This document shows, piece by piece, positions 1 through 8,112 of a DNA stretch of 44,707 nt. The notes beneath the pieces are model-generated. The model worked only from the letters and a program-made list of their open reading frames with translations, was not told the origin of the DNA and did no database searches. The stretch's first letter is position 1. Every line of letters starts with the position of its first letter. The DNA lies in contig NZ_LROS01000025.1 in NCBI RefSeq assembly GCF_001675165.1, positions 1 to 44,707 on the forward strand, given 5' to 3'. The position numbers and the translations under genes are program-made. The stretch comes from Clostridium ragsdalei P11 (GTDB taxonomy: Bacteria; Bacillota; Clostridia; Clostridiales; Clostridiaceae).

Positions 1-39
1 CACTCTTTCTTCTTCTGTATATTTTCTTATGAAATTCAT
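1..39 (-). CDS. 5' end of an unidentified gene, cut by the window edge
   Basis: Thirteen codons are visible on the minus strand, starting with ATG at 39 and reading MNFIRKYTEEERV. A GAGAGGGGG ribosome binding site lies just upstream (about 44-55). The gene follows mltG on the same strand after about 220 bases. In Bacillus the gene after the mltG homologue yrrL is an O-methyltransferase (yrrM), so that is a possible identity by gene order, but thirteen residues cannot show it. Confidence 0.5.
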   Translation of the reverse strand, partial: MNFIRKYTEEERV

Positions 40-261
40 AAAAACCCCCTCTCAAAACTCTAAATTAATTTTAAATTAACTGAGTTAATTATTCCAGCTT
101 TATGAGGGGGCCTATGAGCTATTAATTCTTCATTATTAATTCTTAACTTGACAAGCTTTACTTCGCATTGTTTTTATTAAGTCAAAATTTTATATGTGTG
201 AAAATTTGAGTAAATTAATAATTAAACATTGAATATAAACGTTATTCAAGAAAAAACTTTT

Positions 262-1080
262 TTACTTTCCATATAAAGACACATTCTTAATATGCTGGGC
301 ATAGGTTTCTGCAAATACATGTGTATTGGTCTTAGTGTCCAATACATAATAAAGATAATTAGTTCTTTCAGGATGAATTGCAGCATTTATGGACTTTGTC
401 CCTGGATTACATATTGGAGATGGCGGCAATCCTTTATTTAAGTAGGTGTTATAAGGAGATTTTACAGTTAAATCCCTATTATATACCTTATCTTTATGTC
501 CTATTACGTAGAGAATAGTTGCATCTATTTGTAATGGCATATTTTTATTTAATCTATTGTAAATAACACTGGCTATCTTTGGCCTGTCCACATCTTTTCG
601 GGCTTCTTTTTCTATTAGAGAGGCTGTTATTACAACATTTCTTATACTTAAATTATTTTTAGTTATATAACTTTTACTTGGTTCTATATTTGTTTCAAAA
701 GTTTTAAGCATTTCATTTATGATTTCTTTACTTGATGTGTTTTTTTCAAAAGTATATGTAGCAGGATATAAAAAACCGTCCAGCCTATGTTTGTCCTGAG
801 GAAGACCTTTTAAAAACCAGTAACTGTTATCTGACCAGTTTTCCACTTGATTTATAAAATCTTTTTCTGTAACTAATCCTGATTTTTCTAATGTCTTTCC
901 TATTTGTTCATTTGTATATCCTTCAGGTATAACGACTTTTACTACAGCTCTGTTAACTCTATTATGCCTATTAATTAATTTATTCCTTACATAAAATGAA
1001 CCGTATAATGCTAAAACAATAACAACGAATATAGATATGATTTTTTTAAGTTTCATAATTATAATGTCTATATCAACCAT
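262..1080 (-). CDS. mltG: Endolytic murein transglycosylase MltG (YceG-like)
   Basis: MltG cuts nascent glycan strands at the outer face of the membrane and so helps set glycan chain length. One membrane helix lies near residues 13-29, followed by a small LysM-like stretch (about 47-80) and the YceG catalytic domain. Family motifs seen are ASLIEKEAR (about 153-161, holding the catalytic Glu), VIYNRL (172-177), LQIDATILY (183-191), the KGLPPSPICNPG block (216-227) and HVFAETYAQH (254-263). At 272 residues it is shorter than the usual 330-380, mostly in the N-terminal half, but the catalytic core looks complete. The start is uncertain: ATG at 1080 lies about 26 bases from AAGGAGTGA (1107-1115), with a small TTATTA/TAATAA hairpin between; an internal ATG at 1056 (MKLKK) is a common-looking membrane-protein start. 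The gene is divergent from the MBL gene at 1373. Confidence 0.9.
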   Translation of the reverse strand: MVDIDIIIMKLKKIISIFVVIVLALYGSFYVRNKLINRHNRVNRAVVKVVIPEGYTNEQIGKTLEKSGLVTEKDFINQVENWSDNSYWFLKGLPQDKHRLDGFLYPATYTFEKNTSSKEIINEMLKTFETNIEPSKSYITKNNLSIRNVVITASLIEKEARKDVDRPKIASVIYNRLNKNMPLQIDATILYVIGHKDKVYNRDLTVKSPYNTYLNKGLPPSPICNPGTKSINAAIHPERTNYLYYVLDTKTNTHVFAETYAQHIKNVSLYGK

Positions 1081-1160
1081 GAATTATTAGGTTAATAAGA
1101 ACAACTTCACTCCTTTTTATTGTTTAAATATTTTTATTATTAGTATACCATATTTTACTT

Positions 1161-1228
1161 AGGCATATTTAAAAAAATAACTAGTCAGTATCTAGCATAT
1201 TTTACTGGTTATTTTCTTTTATATACCT
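1161..1228. repeat. Dispersed palindromic element, family A, copy 1
   Basis: An imperfect inverted repeat begins AGGCAT and ends near ATACCT, with arms of about 30 bases containing AAAATAACTAGTCAGTA and its diverged complement. It shares end and arm sequence with copies at 1295-1349 and 32848-32917. It lies in the divergent gap between mltG and the MBL gene, so it may also carry or disturb promoter sequence. Confidence 0.75.
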
Positions 1229-1294
1229 TAGATTATTTTTTGTGAAACTTTAGAATATAACTGATTTTTATACAAAAAATAAATACAATAATTA

Positions 1295-1349
1295 AGGCAT
1301 TTTCAAAAAAATAACTAGTCAGTATGCTAGCCTATTTTTTCAAATGCCT
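1295..1349. repeat. Dispersed palindromic element, family A, copy 2 (internally deleted)
   Basis: This copy starts AGGCATTTTC and ends TTCAAATGCCT. The left arm AAAATAACTAGTCAGTATGCTAG is present, cited here by position 1307-1329, but most of the right arm is missing, leaving 55 bases against 70 in copy 3. It ends only eight bases before the ribosome binding site of the MBL gene at 1373. Confidence 0.75.
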
Positions 1350-1372
1350 AATATATGGAGGCTTGTATTAAT

Positions 1373-2197
1373 TTGAAGAAAAAATTAATTGTTATGGTAT
1401 TTATTATTATAATGTTTATGGGTAATAGTACTTTTGCTAAATATGGTATTTGTGAAGTACATTTTATAGATGTAGGCCAAGGTGATTGCACTTTAATAAA
1501 GTTAGCTAATAAAAATTATTTAATAGATTCAGGAGCTGCATACTATACTAACAGGGTTATAAAATATTTAAGTTCAAATAATGTAAATAAAATAGAAGGG
1601 ATAATACTAACTCATTATCATGATGATCATTATGATGGTATATGTAATATAGCTAAATCGGTAAAGGTTCATAAAGTATATTTACCTGATCATGAAAACA
1701 ATATTAAATATTCTATAGAAGATAAATTGATTAAAATGGGAGTATCTGTGGAATATATAAGAAGAGGTTGGAGTGTAAAACATTATGGTATGAATCTTAA
1801 AGTTGTTGGGCCTATCTTTAAAGATGACAGTGTAGAGAACAACAATTCAATTGTACTTCAAGGAAAAATAGGAAGTTTAAATTATTTATTTGCAGGAGAT
1901 TGTGAGAAAAGAGAAGAGAATGACATGATAAGGACAAAACAACTTAAAAAATGTGATGTACTAAAGGTGCCGCACCATGGTCTTAATACCAGCACAATGA
2001 GAGAATTTTTAAATAAGTTACAACCTAAAGTAGCAATTGTAACTAGTGATGGAATAAATACACCAGATAAACGAGTTGAAAAAAGATTGATAAATAAAGG
2101 AATTACAGTATGGAGAAGTGATATACAGGGAAATATTGTGATTAAAAATGAAATATTATTCTGCGATAAGAATAATACTACTATAAAATTAAAATAA
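1373..2197 (+). CDS. Secreted metallo-beta-lactamase-fold hydrolase (ComEC C-terminal-domain type)
   Basis: This is a metal-dependent hydrolase of the MBL fold, resembling the competence ComEC/Rec2 C-terminal domain as a free exported protein. A hydrophobic N-terminus (LKKKLIVMVFIIIMFMGNST, cleavage probably after TFA) predicts secretion. Motifs are HFIDVGQGDCTLI, the metal-binding HYHDDH (residues 81-86 from the chosen start), FAGDCEK, and VPHHG near the end. I chose TTG at 1373 because GGAGG at 1357-1361 sits 11 bases before it; an ATG at 1355 overlaps that ribosome binding site and would spoil the signal peptide. There are no ComEC membrane segments. The family is often described as acting on nucleic acids or phosphoesters; the substrate here is unknown. 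The BofC-like gene follows 60 bases downstream. Confidence 0.85.
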   Translation: MKKKLIVMVFIIIMFMGNSTFAKYGICEVHFIDVGQGDCTLIKLANKNYLIDSGAAYYTNRVIKYLSSNNVNKIEGIILTHYHDDHYDGICNIAKSVKVHKVYLPDHENNIKYSIEDKLIKMGVSVEYIRRGWSVKHYGMNLKVVGPIFKDDSVENNNSIVLQGKIGSLNYLFAGDCEKREENDMIRTKQLKKCDVLKVPHHGLNTSTMREFLNKLQPKVAIVTSDGINTPDKRVEKRLINKGITVWRSDIQGNIVIKNEILFCDKNNTTIKLK

Positions 2198-2257
2198 TCC
2201 TAATATAGTGTATATAATTAAGATAAGTGTCCATAATATTCAAAAAGGAGGGATATT

Positions 2258-2860
2258 ATGGATAATAGAAAAGTTCGTACAATAGTATTAGTTATATTTA
2301 CTATTTTAATTTTAGGTTTAAGTTGCTACATATGTGTAGTTGGATTTCAAAATGTAAACATGGATAGAGAAATAAAACAAGTTAGACAAGGAAATAAAAC
2401 TTATGACACTGTGAAGACAAATTCTAGTATAAATACAACTGTTCCTGAAAAAGCTAAAATTATATTTAAAATAAAATATAATAAAAGTGGAGAACTTAAG
2501 ACGGAAAAAGAAGAATTGGCTGGAAAATTAGCAGGTAAGACCAAAAATGAAGTTGAAAATATATACAAAACTGCTGGATATAAGGTTAATAAGTTCAGTG
2601 CAAAAGAAGTAGTACTTGTAAAAGAAGTGGATAAATATGAGCCTAATAAATATGTACTTGGAATAAAGAATGGTCTAATTGCTATATATAAGACAGATAA
2701 TCAGGGGAATATGTTTATAGAAAATGAAAAGAGAGATGTAACTGATATAAAGACAAGCAAATTAAAAGAAGAAGATATAAGGCTTTTAACTAAGGGAGAT
2801 AAGTACTTTGAGTGTAATACAAGAGACGAAGCAGAATCACGCCTTGAAGACTATGAATAA
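2258..2860 (+). CDS. Membrane-anchored protein, BofC C-terminal-domain-like
   Basis: A 200-residue protein with one N-terminal membrane helix (about residues 8-29) and an outward-facing soluble part. The C-terminal half (about 85-195: EELAGKLAGKTKNEVENIY, VDKYEPNKYVLGIKNGLIAIY, then a strand-rich end rich in Glu and Lys) resembles the BofC C-terminal fold. BofC restrains SpoIVB signalling during sporulation in Bacillus, and similar single-pass proteins sit upstream of ruvA in clostridia. The family call rests on recalled pattern, not a search. The start is well supported by AAAGGAGGG seven bases before ATG. A small hairpin with a T run follows the stop codon. Confidence 0.55.
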   Translation: MDNRKVRTIVLVIFTILILGLSCYICVVGFQNVNMDREIKQVRQGNKTYDTVKTNSSINTTVPEKAKIIFKIKYNKSGELKTEKEELAGKLAGKTKNEVENIYKTAGYKVNKFSAKEVVLVKEVDKYEPNKYVLGIKNGLIAIYKTDNQGNMFIENEKRDVTDIKTSKLKEEDIRLLTKGDKYFECNTRDEAESRLEDYE

Positions 2861-2884
2861 TAGCCTTTGAGGCTTTTTTATTTA
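2861..2884 (+). terminator. Intrinsic terminator after the BofC-like gene
   Basis: A short hairpin AGCCT...AGGCT immediately follows the stop codon and runs into TTTTTTATTT. The stem is only about five pairs with a tight loop, so termination may be modest. Confidence 0.6.
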
Positions 2885-3035
2885 TATTATTAAAAAATTT
2901 AAAAAAGATTAAAGTCCAAATAATGATGACTCCTTCGTACCTCAGGAAATCTATAATTTTAATACTTTCTGACGTTAGTGAAAAAAGTATCATTATCTGT
3001 TATTTGTTATTTAGCAAATTTTATATTGCCAATTG
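2880..3035. repeat. Dispersed palindromic element, family B, copy 1
   Basis: An AT-rich imperfect inverted repeat with the central block CCTTCGTACCTCAGGAAATC (about 2932-2951), followed by TTTCTGACGTTAG. The same centre and right side recur at 16260-16310 (CCCTCGTACTTCAGGAAATC, TTTCTGACATTAG). The outer arms pair weakly (AATAATGATGACT against AGTATCATTATC). It fills the gap between the BofC-like gene and ruvA. Confidence 0.65.
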
Positions 3036-3136
3036 CAGTACTTGAACTAAAGTACTTAAAATGATAAAGTATTATATGTTACAATATAACGCTTTGTTTA
3101 ATTTTAATAAGTCTCGATATTTTGGAGGAATTTTAG

Positions 3137-3733
3137 ATGTATGAATATATAAAGGGAATATATAAAGGTGTAAATAAAGATTATATAGTAGTTGAGAATA
3201 ATGGAATTGGCTATAAAATAAATACATCTGGCAGTACTATTGCAAAAACTCCAAAGGTAGGAGAAAACATAGTGTTGTATTTGCAGCAGATAGTGAGAGA
3301 AGATTTTATAGGGTTGTACGGCTTTTTAACTAAAGAAGAATTGAGTATGTTTAACCTTTTGCTTACTATAAATGGTATAGGGGCAAGAGCAGCACTTTCA
3401 CTTTTATCAATAAGTGACGTAAATAATTTAAAATATGCTATAATATCTGAAGATGAAAAAAACTTGGTAAGGGCTCCTGGAATAGGTAAGAAAACCGCCC
3501 AAAGAATCATACTTGAACTTAAAGATAAGATAGATGTAGGTGAAATTACCAATGGAGAGGATAATATTGGCAATATAAATGCAACTCAAAATACTACTGA
3601 GGTTTTGGAGGCTCTTATAGCACTTGGATATTCGGAAAAGGAAGGAAATAAAGCCTTAGCTTCCATAGATAAAACAAAAGAAAGTTCTACTGAGGATATG
3701 ATAAAGAAAGCTCTTAAATTTTTAATGAATTAG
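3137..3733 (+). CDS. ruvA: Holliday junction DNA helicase subunit RuvA
   Basis: RuvA binds four-way DNA junctions as a tetramer and loads the RuvB motor, driving branch migration in recombinational repair. The 198 residues match the usual length. The OB-fold domain is at about 1-63 (MYEYIKGIYKGVNKDYIVVE), followed by two helix-hairpin-helix motifs (LTINGIGARAAL, about 74-85, and RAPGIGKKTAQRIILELKDK, about 109-128), an acidic linker, and the C-terminal RuvB-contacting domain with VLEALIALGYS (about 154-164). GGAGG stands 12 bases before ATG. ruvB starts 14 bases after the stop, so the two should be cotranscribed and translationally linked. Confidence 0.97.
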   Translation: MYEYIKGIYKGVNKDYIVVENNGIGYKINTSGSTIAKTPKVGENIVLYLQQIVREDFIGLYGFLTKEELSMFNLLLTINGIGARAALSLLSISDVNNLKYAIISEDEKNLVRAPGIGKKTAQRIILELKDKIDVGEITNGEDNIGNINATQNTTEVLEALIALGYSEKEGNKALASIDKTKESSTEDMIKKALKFLMN

Positions 3734-3747
3734 GTTAGGTGATAGGT

Positions 3748-4794
3748 ATGGAAGATAGAATAGTTACCCCCCTTAACATTAAAGAAGATACAGAAAATGA
3801 GTACAGTTTGAGACCTAAGAGACTTAATGAATATATAGGTCAGAAAAAGGTAAAGGATAAATTAAAGATATTTATAGAGGCGGCTAGAAACAGAAAAGAA
3901 GCACTAGATCATGTACTTCTTTATGGACCACCAGGTCTTGGAAAAACTACTCTTGCTAATATAATTGCTATGGAAATGGGAGGAAACCTAAAAATTACTT
4001 CGGGACCAGCTATAGAAAGAGCAGGAGACCTGGCTGCAATACTTACCAGTTTAAATGATATGGATGTACTTTTTATAGATGAAATACACAGGTTAAATAG
4101 AAGTGTAGAGGAAATATTATATCCTGCTATGGAGGATTATGCACTAGATATAGTTATAGGAAAAGGAGCTGCAGCAAAGTCTATAAGATTGGATCTACCT
4201 AAATTCACTTTAATAGGTGCTACTACAAGGGTGGGACTTTTAACAGCACCACTAAGAGATAGGTTTGGGGTACTATGTCCTATGGAGTTTTATGGAGAAG
4301 ATGAACTCAGTGAAATTATAGTTAGATCAGCTGATATACTTAAAGTAAAAATAGAAACGGATGCAGCTTTTGAAATAGGAAAAAGGTCTAGGGGAACTCC
4401 TAGGATTGCAAACAGATTATTAAAGAGAGTTAGAGATTATTCCGAGGTTAAGGGAAATGGTGTAATAGATATTAAAACAAGTCAAGCAGCTCTTGAAATG
4501 ATGGAAGTTGATAATGAAGGTTTTGATAGTATAGACAATAAAATATTAAAAGCCATAATTGACAATTTTAATGGAGGTCCTGTGGGAGTAGAAACTTTAG
4601 CCTATTTTATAGGAGAAGAGCTAGATACTATACAAGATGTGTATGAGCCTTATCTACTCCAAAAAGGTTTTATAATAAGAACCCCAAGAGGTAGAGTGGC
4701 ATCAGACAGTGCCTATAGGCATTTTAACAGAAAGAGAAGTACAAATTCTAAAAAAAATTTTAACCAGTCTTCATTGTTTGACGACAAAATGTGA
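3748..4794 (+). CDS. ruvB: Holliday junction branch migration ATPase RuvB
   Basis: This AAA+ motor forms hexameric rings that pull DNA through the RuvA-bound junction. Visible are the N-terminal [13 protein letters not shown] signature, Walker [10 protein letters not shown] (residues 60-68), Walker B FIDEIHRL, sensor 1 GATTR, sensor 2 [12 protein letters not shown], and the winged-helix DNA-binding end with [15 protein letters not shown] chose ATG at 3748 because AGGTGAT lies just before it; a GTG at 3739 overlaps that site. The protein is 348 residues, normal for the family. It is in the ruvA-ruvB-queA-tgt order common in Firmicutes. The queA start lies 29 bases after its stop. Confidence 0.97.
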   Translation: MEDRIVTPLNIKEDTENEYSLRPKRLNEYIGQKKVKDKLKIFIEAARNRKEALDHVLLYGPPGLGKTTLANIIAMEMGGNLKITSGPAIERAGDLAAILTSLNDMDVLFIDEIHRLNRSVEEILYPAMEDYALDIVIGKGAAAKSIRLDLPKFTLIGATTRVGLLTAPLRDRFGVLCPMEFYGEDELSEIIVRSADILKVKIETDAAFEIGKRSRGTPRIANRLLKRVRDYSEVKGNGVIDIKTSQAALEMMEVDNEGFDSIDNKILKAIIDNFNGGPVGVETLAYFIGEELDTIQDVYEPYLLQKGFIIRTPRGRVASDSAYRHFNRKRSTNSKKNFNQSSLFDDKM

Positions 4795-4822
4795 TTTACA
4801 CAAGATGAATGGAGTGAAAATA

Positions 4823-5848
4823 TTGAAAGTTACAGATTTTGATTTTTATTTACCAGAGGAATTAATTGCACAACATCCTTTAATGCAAAGGGATGAAGCT
4901 AGGCTTATGGTGCTTGATAAAAAAACTGGTGATATAGAGCATAAGGTATTTAAAGATATACTAGATTATTTGAATCCAGGTGACTGCCTTGTATTAAACG
5001 ATACTAGAGTTTTGCCAGCAAGACTTATAGGTGCAAAAGAAGGCAGCGGTGGTAAAATGGAAATTTTACTTCTAAAGAGAAATGAAGATGATACCTGGGA
5101 AACTTTAGTTAAGCCTGGAAAAAGAGCTAAGGTAGGAAGTAGGTTTGGCTTTGGAGATGGAGAACTTAAGGCAGAAATAGTTTCAGTAAAAGAAGATGGA
5201 AATCGAATTGTTAAGTTTGAATATGAAGGAATATTTGAAGAAGTACTTGATAGGCTTGGTCAAATGCCTCTGCCTCCATATATAAAAGAAAAATTAGAGG
5301 ACAAGGAAATGTATCAGACAGTGTATTCTAAAGAAGAAGGCTCTGCGGCAGCTCCTACAGCAGGTCTTCATTTTACCAAGGAACTGCTGAAAAAAATAGA
5401 AGATAGAGGAGTAAAACTTGCGTTCTTGACTTTACATGTTGGACTTGGAACTTTTAGACCTGTAAAGGTTGAAAATATAGAAGAACATAATATGCATTCA
5501 GAGTACTACTGCATGACGAAAGAAACTGCAGATATGATAAATGGAACTAGAGAAAAAGGAGGAAGTATAATTGCAGTGGGTACTACTTCCTGTAGAACAC
5601 TTGAAACCATTGGAGATGAAAATGGAAGAGTCAGAGAACAATCTGGTTGGACGGATATATTTATATATCCTGGATATAAATATAAAGTAGTAGATAAACT
5701 TATAACAAATTTTCATTTACCCGAGTCTACACTTATAATGCTTGTAAGTGCGCTTTGTGGAAGAGAAAAAATACTAAATGCATATAACTGTGCAGTTAAA
5801 GAAAAATATAGATTTTTTAGTTTTGGAGATGCTATGTTCTTAAAATAG
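4823..5848 (+). CDS. queA: S-adenosylmethionine:tRNA ribosyltransferase-isomerase QueA
   Basis: QueA transfers and isomerises the ribosyl part of SAM onto preQ1 in tRNA to give epoxyqueuosine, the step after Tgt. Signature blocks are [14 protein letters not shown] at the N-terminus, [24 protein letters not shown]-like [40 protein letters not shown], and the C-terminal [19 protein letters not shown] chose TTG at 4823: GGAGTGA lies five bases before it and gives the family length of 341 residues. The open frame continues upstream into ruvB, but that part does not match the family. tgt follows 15 bases later. Confidence 0.95.
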   Translation: MKVTDFDFYLPEELIAQHPLMQRDEARLMVLDKKTGDIEHKVFKDILDYLNPGDCLVLNDTRVLPARLIGAKEGSGGKMEILLLKRNEDDTWETLVKPGKRAKVGSRFGFGDGELKAEIVSVKEDGNRIVKFEYEGIFEEVLDRLGQMPLPPYIKEKLEDKEMYQTVYSKEEGSAAAPTAGLHFTKELLKKIEDRGVKLAFLTLHVGLGTFRPVKVENIEEHNMHSEYYCMTKETADMINGTREKGGSIIAVGTTSCRTLETIGDENGRVREQSGWTDIFIYPGYKYKVVDKLITNFHLPESTLIMLVSALCGREKILNAYNCAVKEKYRFFSFGDAMFLK

Positions 5849-5863
5849 ATTTGAGGTGTTTGA

Positions 5864-6988
<1,125 letters not shown>

Positions 6989-7024
6989 AATTAAAAACTC
7001 TGTTAAAAAAAGGAGGTGAAAAAA

Positions 7025-7363
7025 TTGGATTCATTGGTTAGATTAGCACCACTTTTATTTATAGTAGTAATCTTTTATTTACTTATATTTCTACCAGAAA
7101 GCAAGAGAAAAAAGAAATATAATGCAATGCTTGAAAGCCTTAAGGTTAATGATGAGGTTATGACTAAAGGTGGCATAATAGGAAAAGTTGTAAATATTCA
7201 GGATAGAAATATAACTATTCAAACAGGACCAGATAGAGTTAGGATAAAGTTAGATAAGACAGGAGTACTAAATATTTTATCTGAACCTAAAAGTCAAGAA
7301 AATTCTTCTAAGAAAATAGAGGAAAAAAAAGAAGAAAAAAAAGAAGAAAAAAAAGAAGTTTAA
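7025..7363 (+). CDS. yajC: Preprotein translocase accessory subunit YajC
   Basis: YajC associates with SecDF and the SecYEG channel. It has one membrane helix near the N-terminus (LAPLLFIVVIFYLLIFLP), the conserved PESKRKKKYNAML after it, and a small soluble domain with NDEVMTKGGIIGKVV. AGGAGGTG at 7011-7018 fits TTG at 7025; a GTG at 7016 overlaps the ribosome binding site. The tail is a lysine/glutamate repeat (EKKE units, about residues 97-111) encoded by near-perfect 12-base repeats with runs of eight A, unusual for YajC and prone to slippage. Confidence 0.93.
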   Translation: MDSLVRLAPLLFIVVIFYLLIFLPESKRKKKYNAMLESLKVNDEVMTKGGIIGKVVNIQDRNITIQTGPDRVRIKLDKTGVLNILSEPKSQENSSKKIEEKKEEKKEEKKEV

Positions 7364-7373
7364 AAATTAGGTA

Positions 7374-7421
7374 TAAAGCACCTTTTATCTACATAAATAC
7401 TATTAGATGGGAGGTGCTTTA
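7374..7421 (+). promoter_or_regulatory. Stem-loop that buries the ribosome binding site of the next gene
   Basis: The left arm 7374-7391 (TAAAGCACCTTTTATCTA) pairs along all 18 positions with 7404-7421, counting three U-G pairs, around a 12-base loop. The right arm contains GGGAGGTG, the ribosome binding site of the TTG start at 7424. There is no T run after it, so it looks more like a translational control or processing hairpin than a terminator. Confidence 0.65.
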
Positions 7422-7423
7422 AT

Positions 7424-7792
7424 TTGGAAAAAGGTAGTAATTATCTTCCTGCAGTGGAAGGAGTTCTTAGAGGTTTTACAATTACAGTTGTTTTACTTTT
7501 AATTTTTGCAGTTATAATGACTTTTATAGATATAGGTTCAAGAGTAAGATACATATTTTATGTGATTACAAACATACTTAGTATAATGTATGGGGTTATT
7601 TATGCAGTGCGAAGAATAGGTAAAAAAGGATGGCTTGTAGGTATTGGAGTAACTCTTTTATATTTGTTTATACTGTATATAGTTTCTGTAGTCTCTGGAA
7701 ACTCTGCAGCTATAAGTTCCTATGGAGTAAAACGATTGTTGCTTGACCTTATAGTAGGAGCTTTATCAGGTATGATCGCAATTAACTTATAA
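7424..7792 (+). CDS. Four-helix membrane protein, TIGR04086 family
   Basis: A 122-residue, mostly hydrophobic protein with four predicted membrane helices (about residues 15-36, 43-62, 69-90 and 103-121) joined by short loops; RRIGKKGW after helix 2 is probably cytoplasmic. The sequence and its place between yajC and the SCIFF peptide fit the TIGR04086 family of unknown function. The start is TTG with GGGAGGTG seven bases upstream, inside the hairpin at 7374-7421. Its repeated nearness to SCIFF loci suggests a link to peptide handling or the Sec machinery, but that is inference. Confidence 0.75.
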   Translation: MEKGSNYLPAVEGVLRGFTITVVLLLIFAVIMTFIDIGSRVRYIFYVITNILSIMYGVIYAVRRIGKKGWLVGIGVTLLYLFILYIVSVVSGNSAAISSYGVKRLLLDLIVGALSGMIAINL

Positions 7793-7844
7793 GGAATTTC
7801 TTGAATTTCACATTTGTGGACAACTTTATTTTATTATAGGTTTA

Positions 7845-7853
7845 TGTTATAAT
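7845..7853 (+). promoter_or_regulatory. Extended -10 promoter for the SCIFF peptide gene
   Basis: TGTTATAAT is a TGnTATAAT extended -10 element. No good -35 box lies at the usual distance, as is typical of extended -10 promoters. The start point would be near 7860, giving a leader of about 29 bases before the ATG at 7889. Confidence 0.6.
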
Positions 7854-7888
7854 CAAACAGATAACTTTATTAATTGGAGGAACTTAGT

Positions 7889-8026
7889 ATGAAACATATA
7901 AAAACTTTAAATAATGCTAATATAAAAGAAAGTTTAAAAAAACCAGGATGCAAGGAATGTGCTAATTCATGCCAATCAGCATGCAAAACTTCTTGCACAG
8001 TTGCCAATTTAGCTTGTGAAAACTAA
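7889..8026 (+). CDS. scfA: SCIFF ranthipeptide precursor (six cysteines in 45 residues)
   Basis: This is a 45-residue ribosomally made peptide substrate for the radical SAM enzyme encoded next. The N-terminal leader (MKHIKTLNNANIKESLKKP) is followed by a cysteine-rich core with six Cys in the pattern CxxC-x3-C-x3-C-x3-C-x6-C, ending in ACEN. Length and cysteine count match the SCIFF family exactly. In characterised members the maturase links cysteine sulphur to other residues, often Thr, by thioether bonds, making ranthipeptides; roles in cell-density signalling have been reported in solventogenic clostridia. GGAGG (7876-7880) stands eight bases before ATG. It has its own promoter, and a strong hairpin follows, so it can be made in excess of the maturase. 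Confidence 0.96.
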   Translation: MKHIKTLNNANIKESLKKPGCKECANSCQSACKTSCTVANLACEN

Positions 8027-8030
8027 TATG

Positions 8031-8069
8031 AATTTTAGGCAGTAACAAAAATAGTTACTGCCTAAAATT
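8031..8069 (+). terminator. Perfect 16-pair hairpin between SCIFF peptide and maturase
   Basis: AATTTTAGGCAGTAAC (8031-8046) and its exact complement (8054-8069) flank a seven-base A-rich loop. The T tract after it is poor (the stem ends AAAATT, then TATAT). I read it as a leaky terminator or mRNA stabiliser, giving more peptide than enzyme. Confidence 0.75.
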
Positions 8070-8112
8070 TATATAACGAAAAATTATACACTTTTATTAG
8101 GAGGAGAACAAT

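Noticed and set aside
1161-1349. CRISPR-like array from the two nearby family A copies
   Set aside because: The copies are palindromic, of different lengths and diverged, with one spacer only and no cas genes.
1373-2197. Reading the first MBL gene as part of comEC
   Set aside because: It has a signal peptide and stop codon of its own, with no membrane channel or OB domains before it, so it is a free exported hydrolase.
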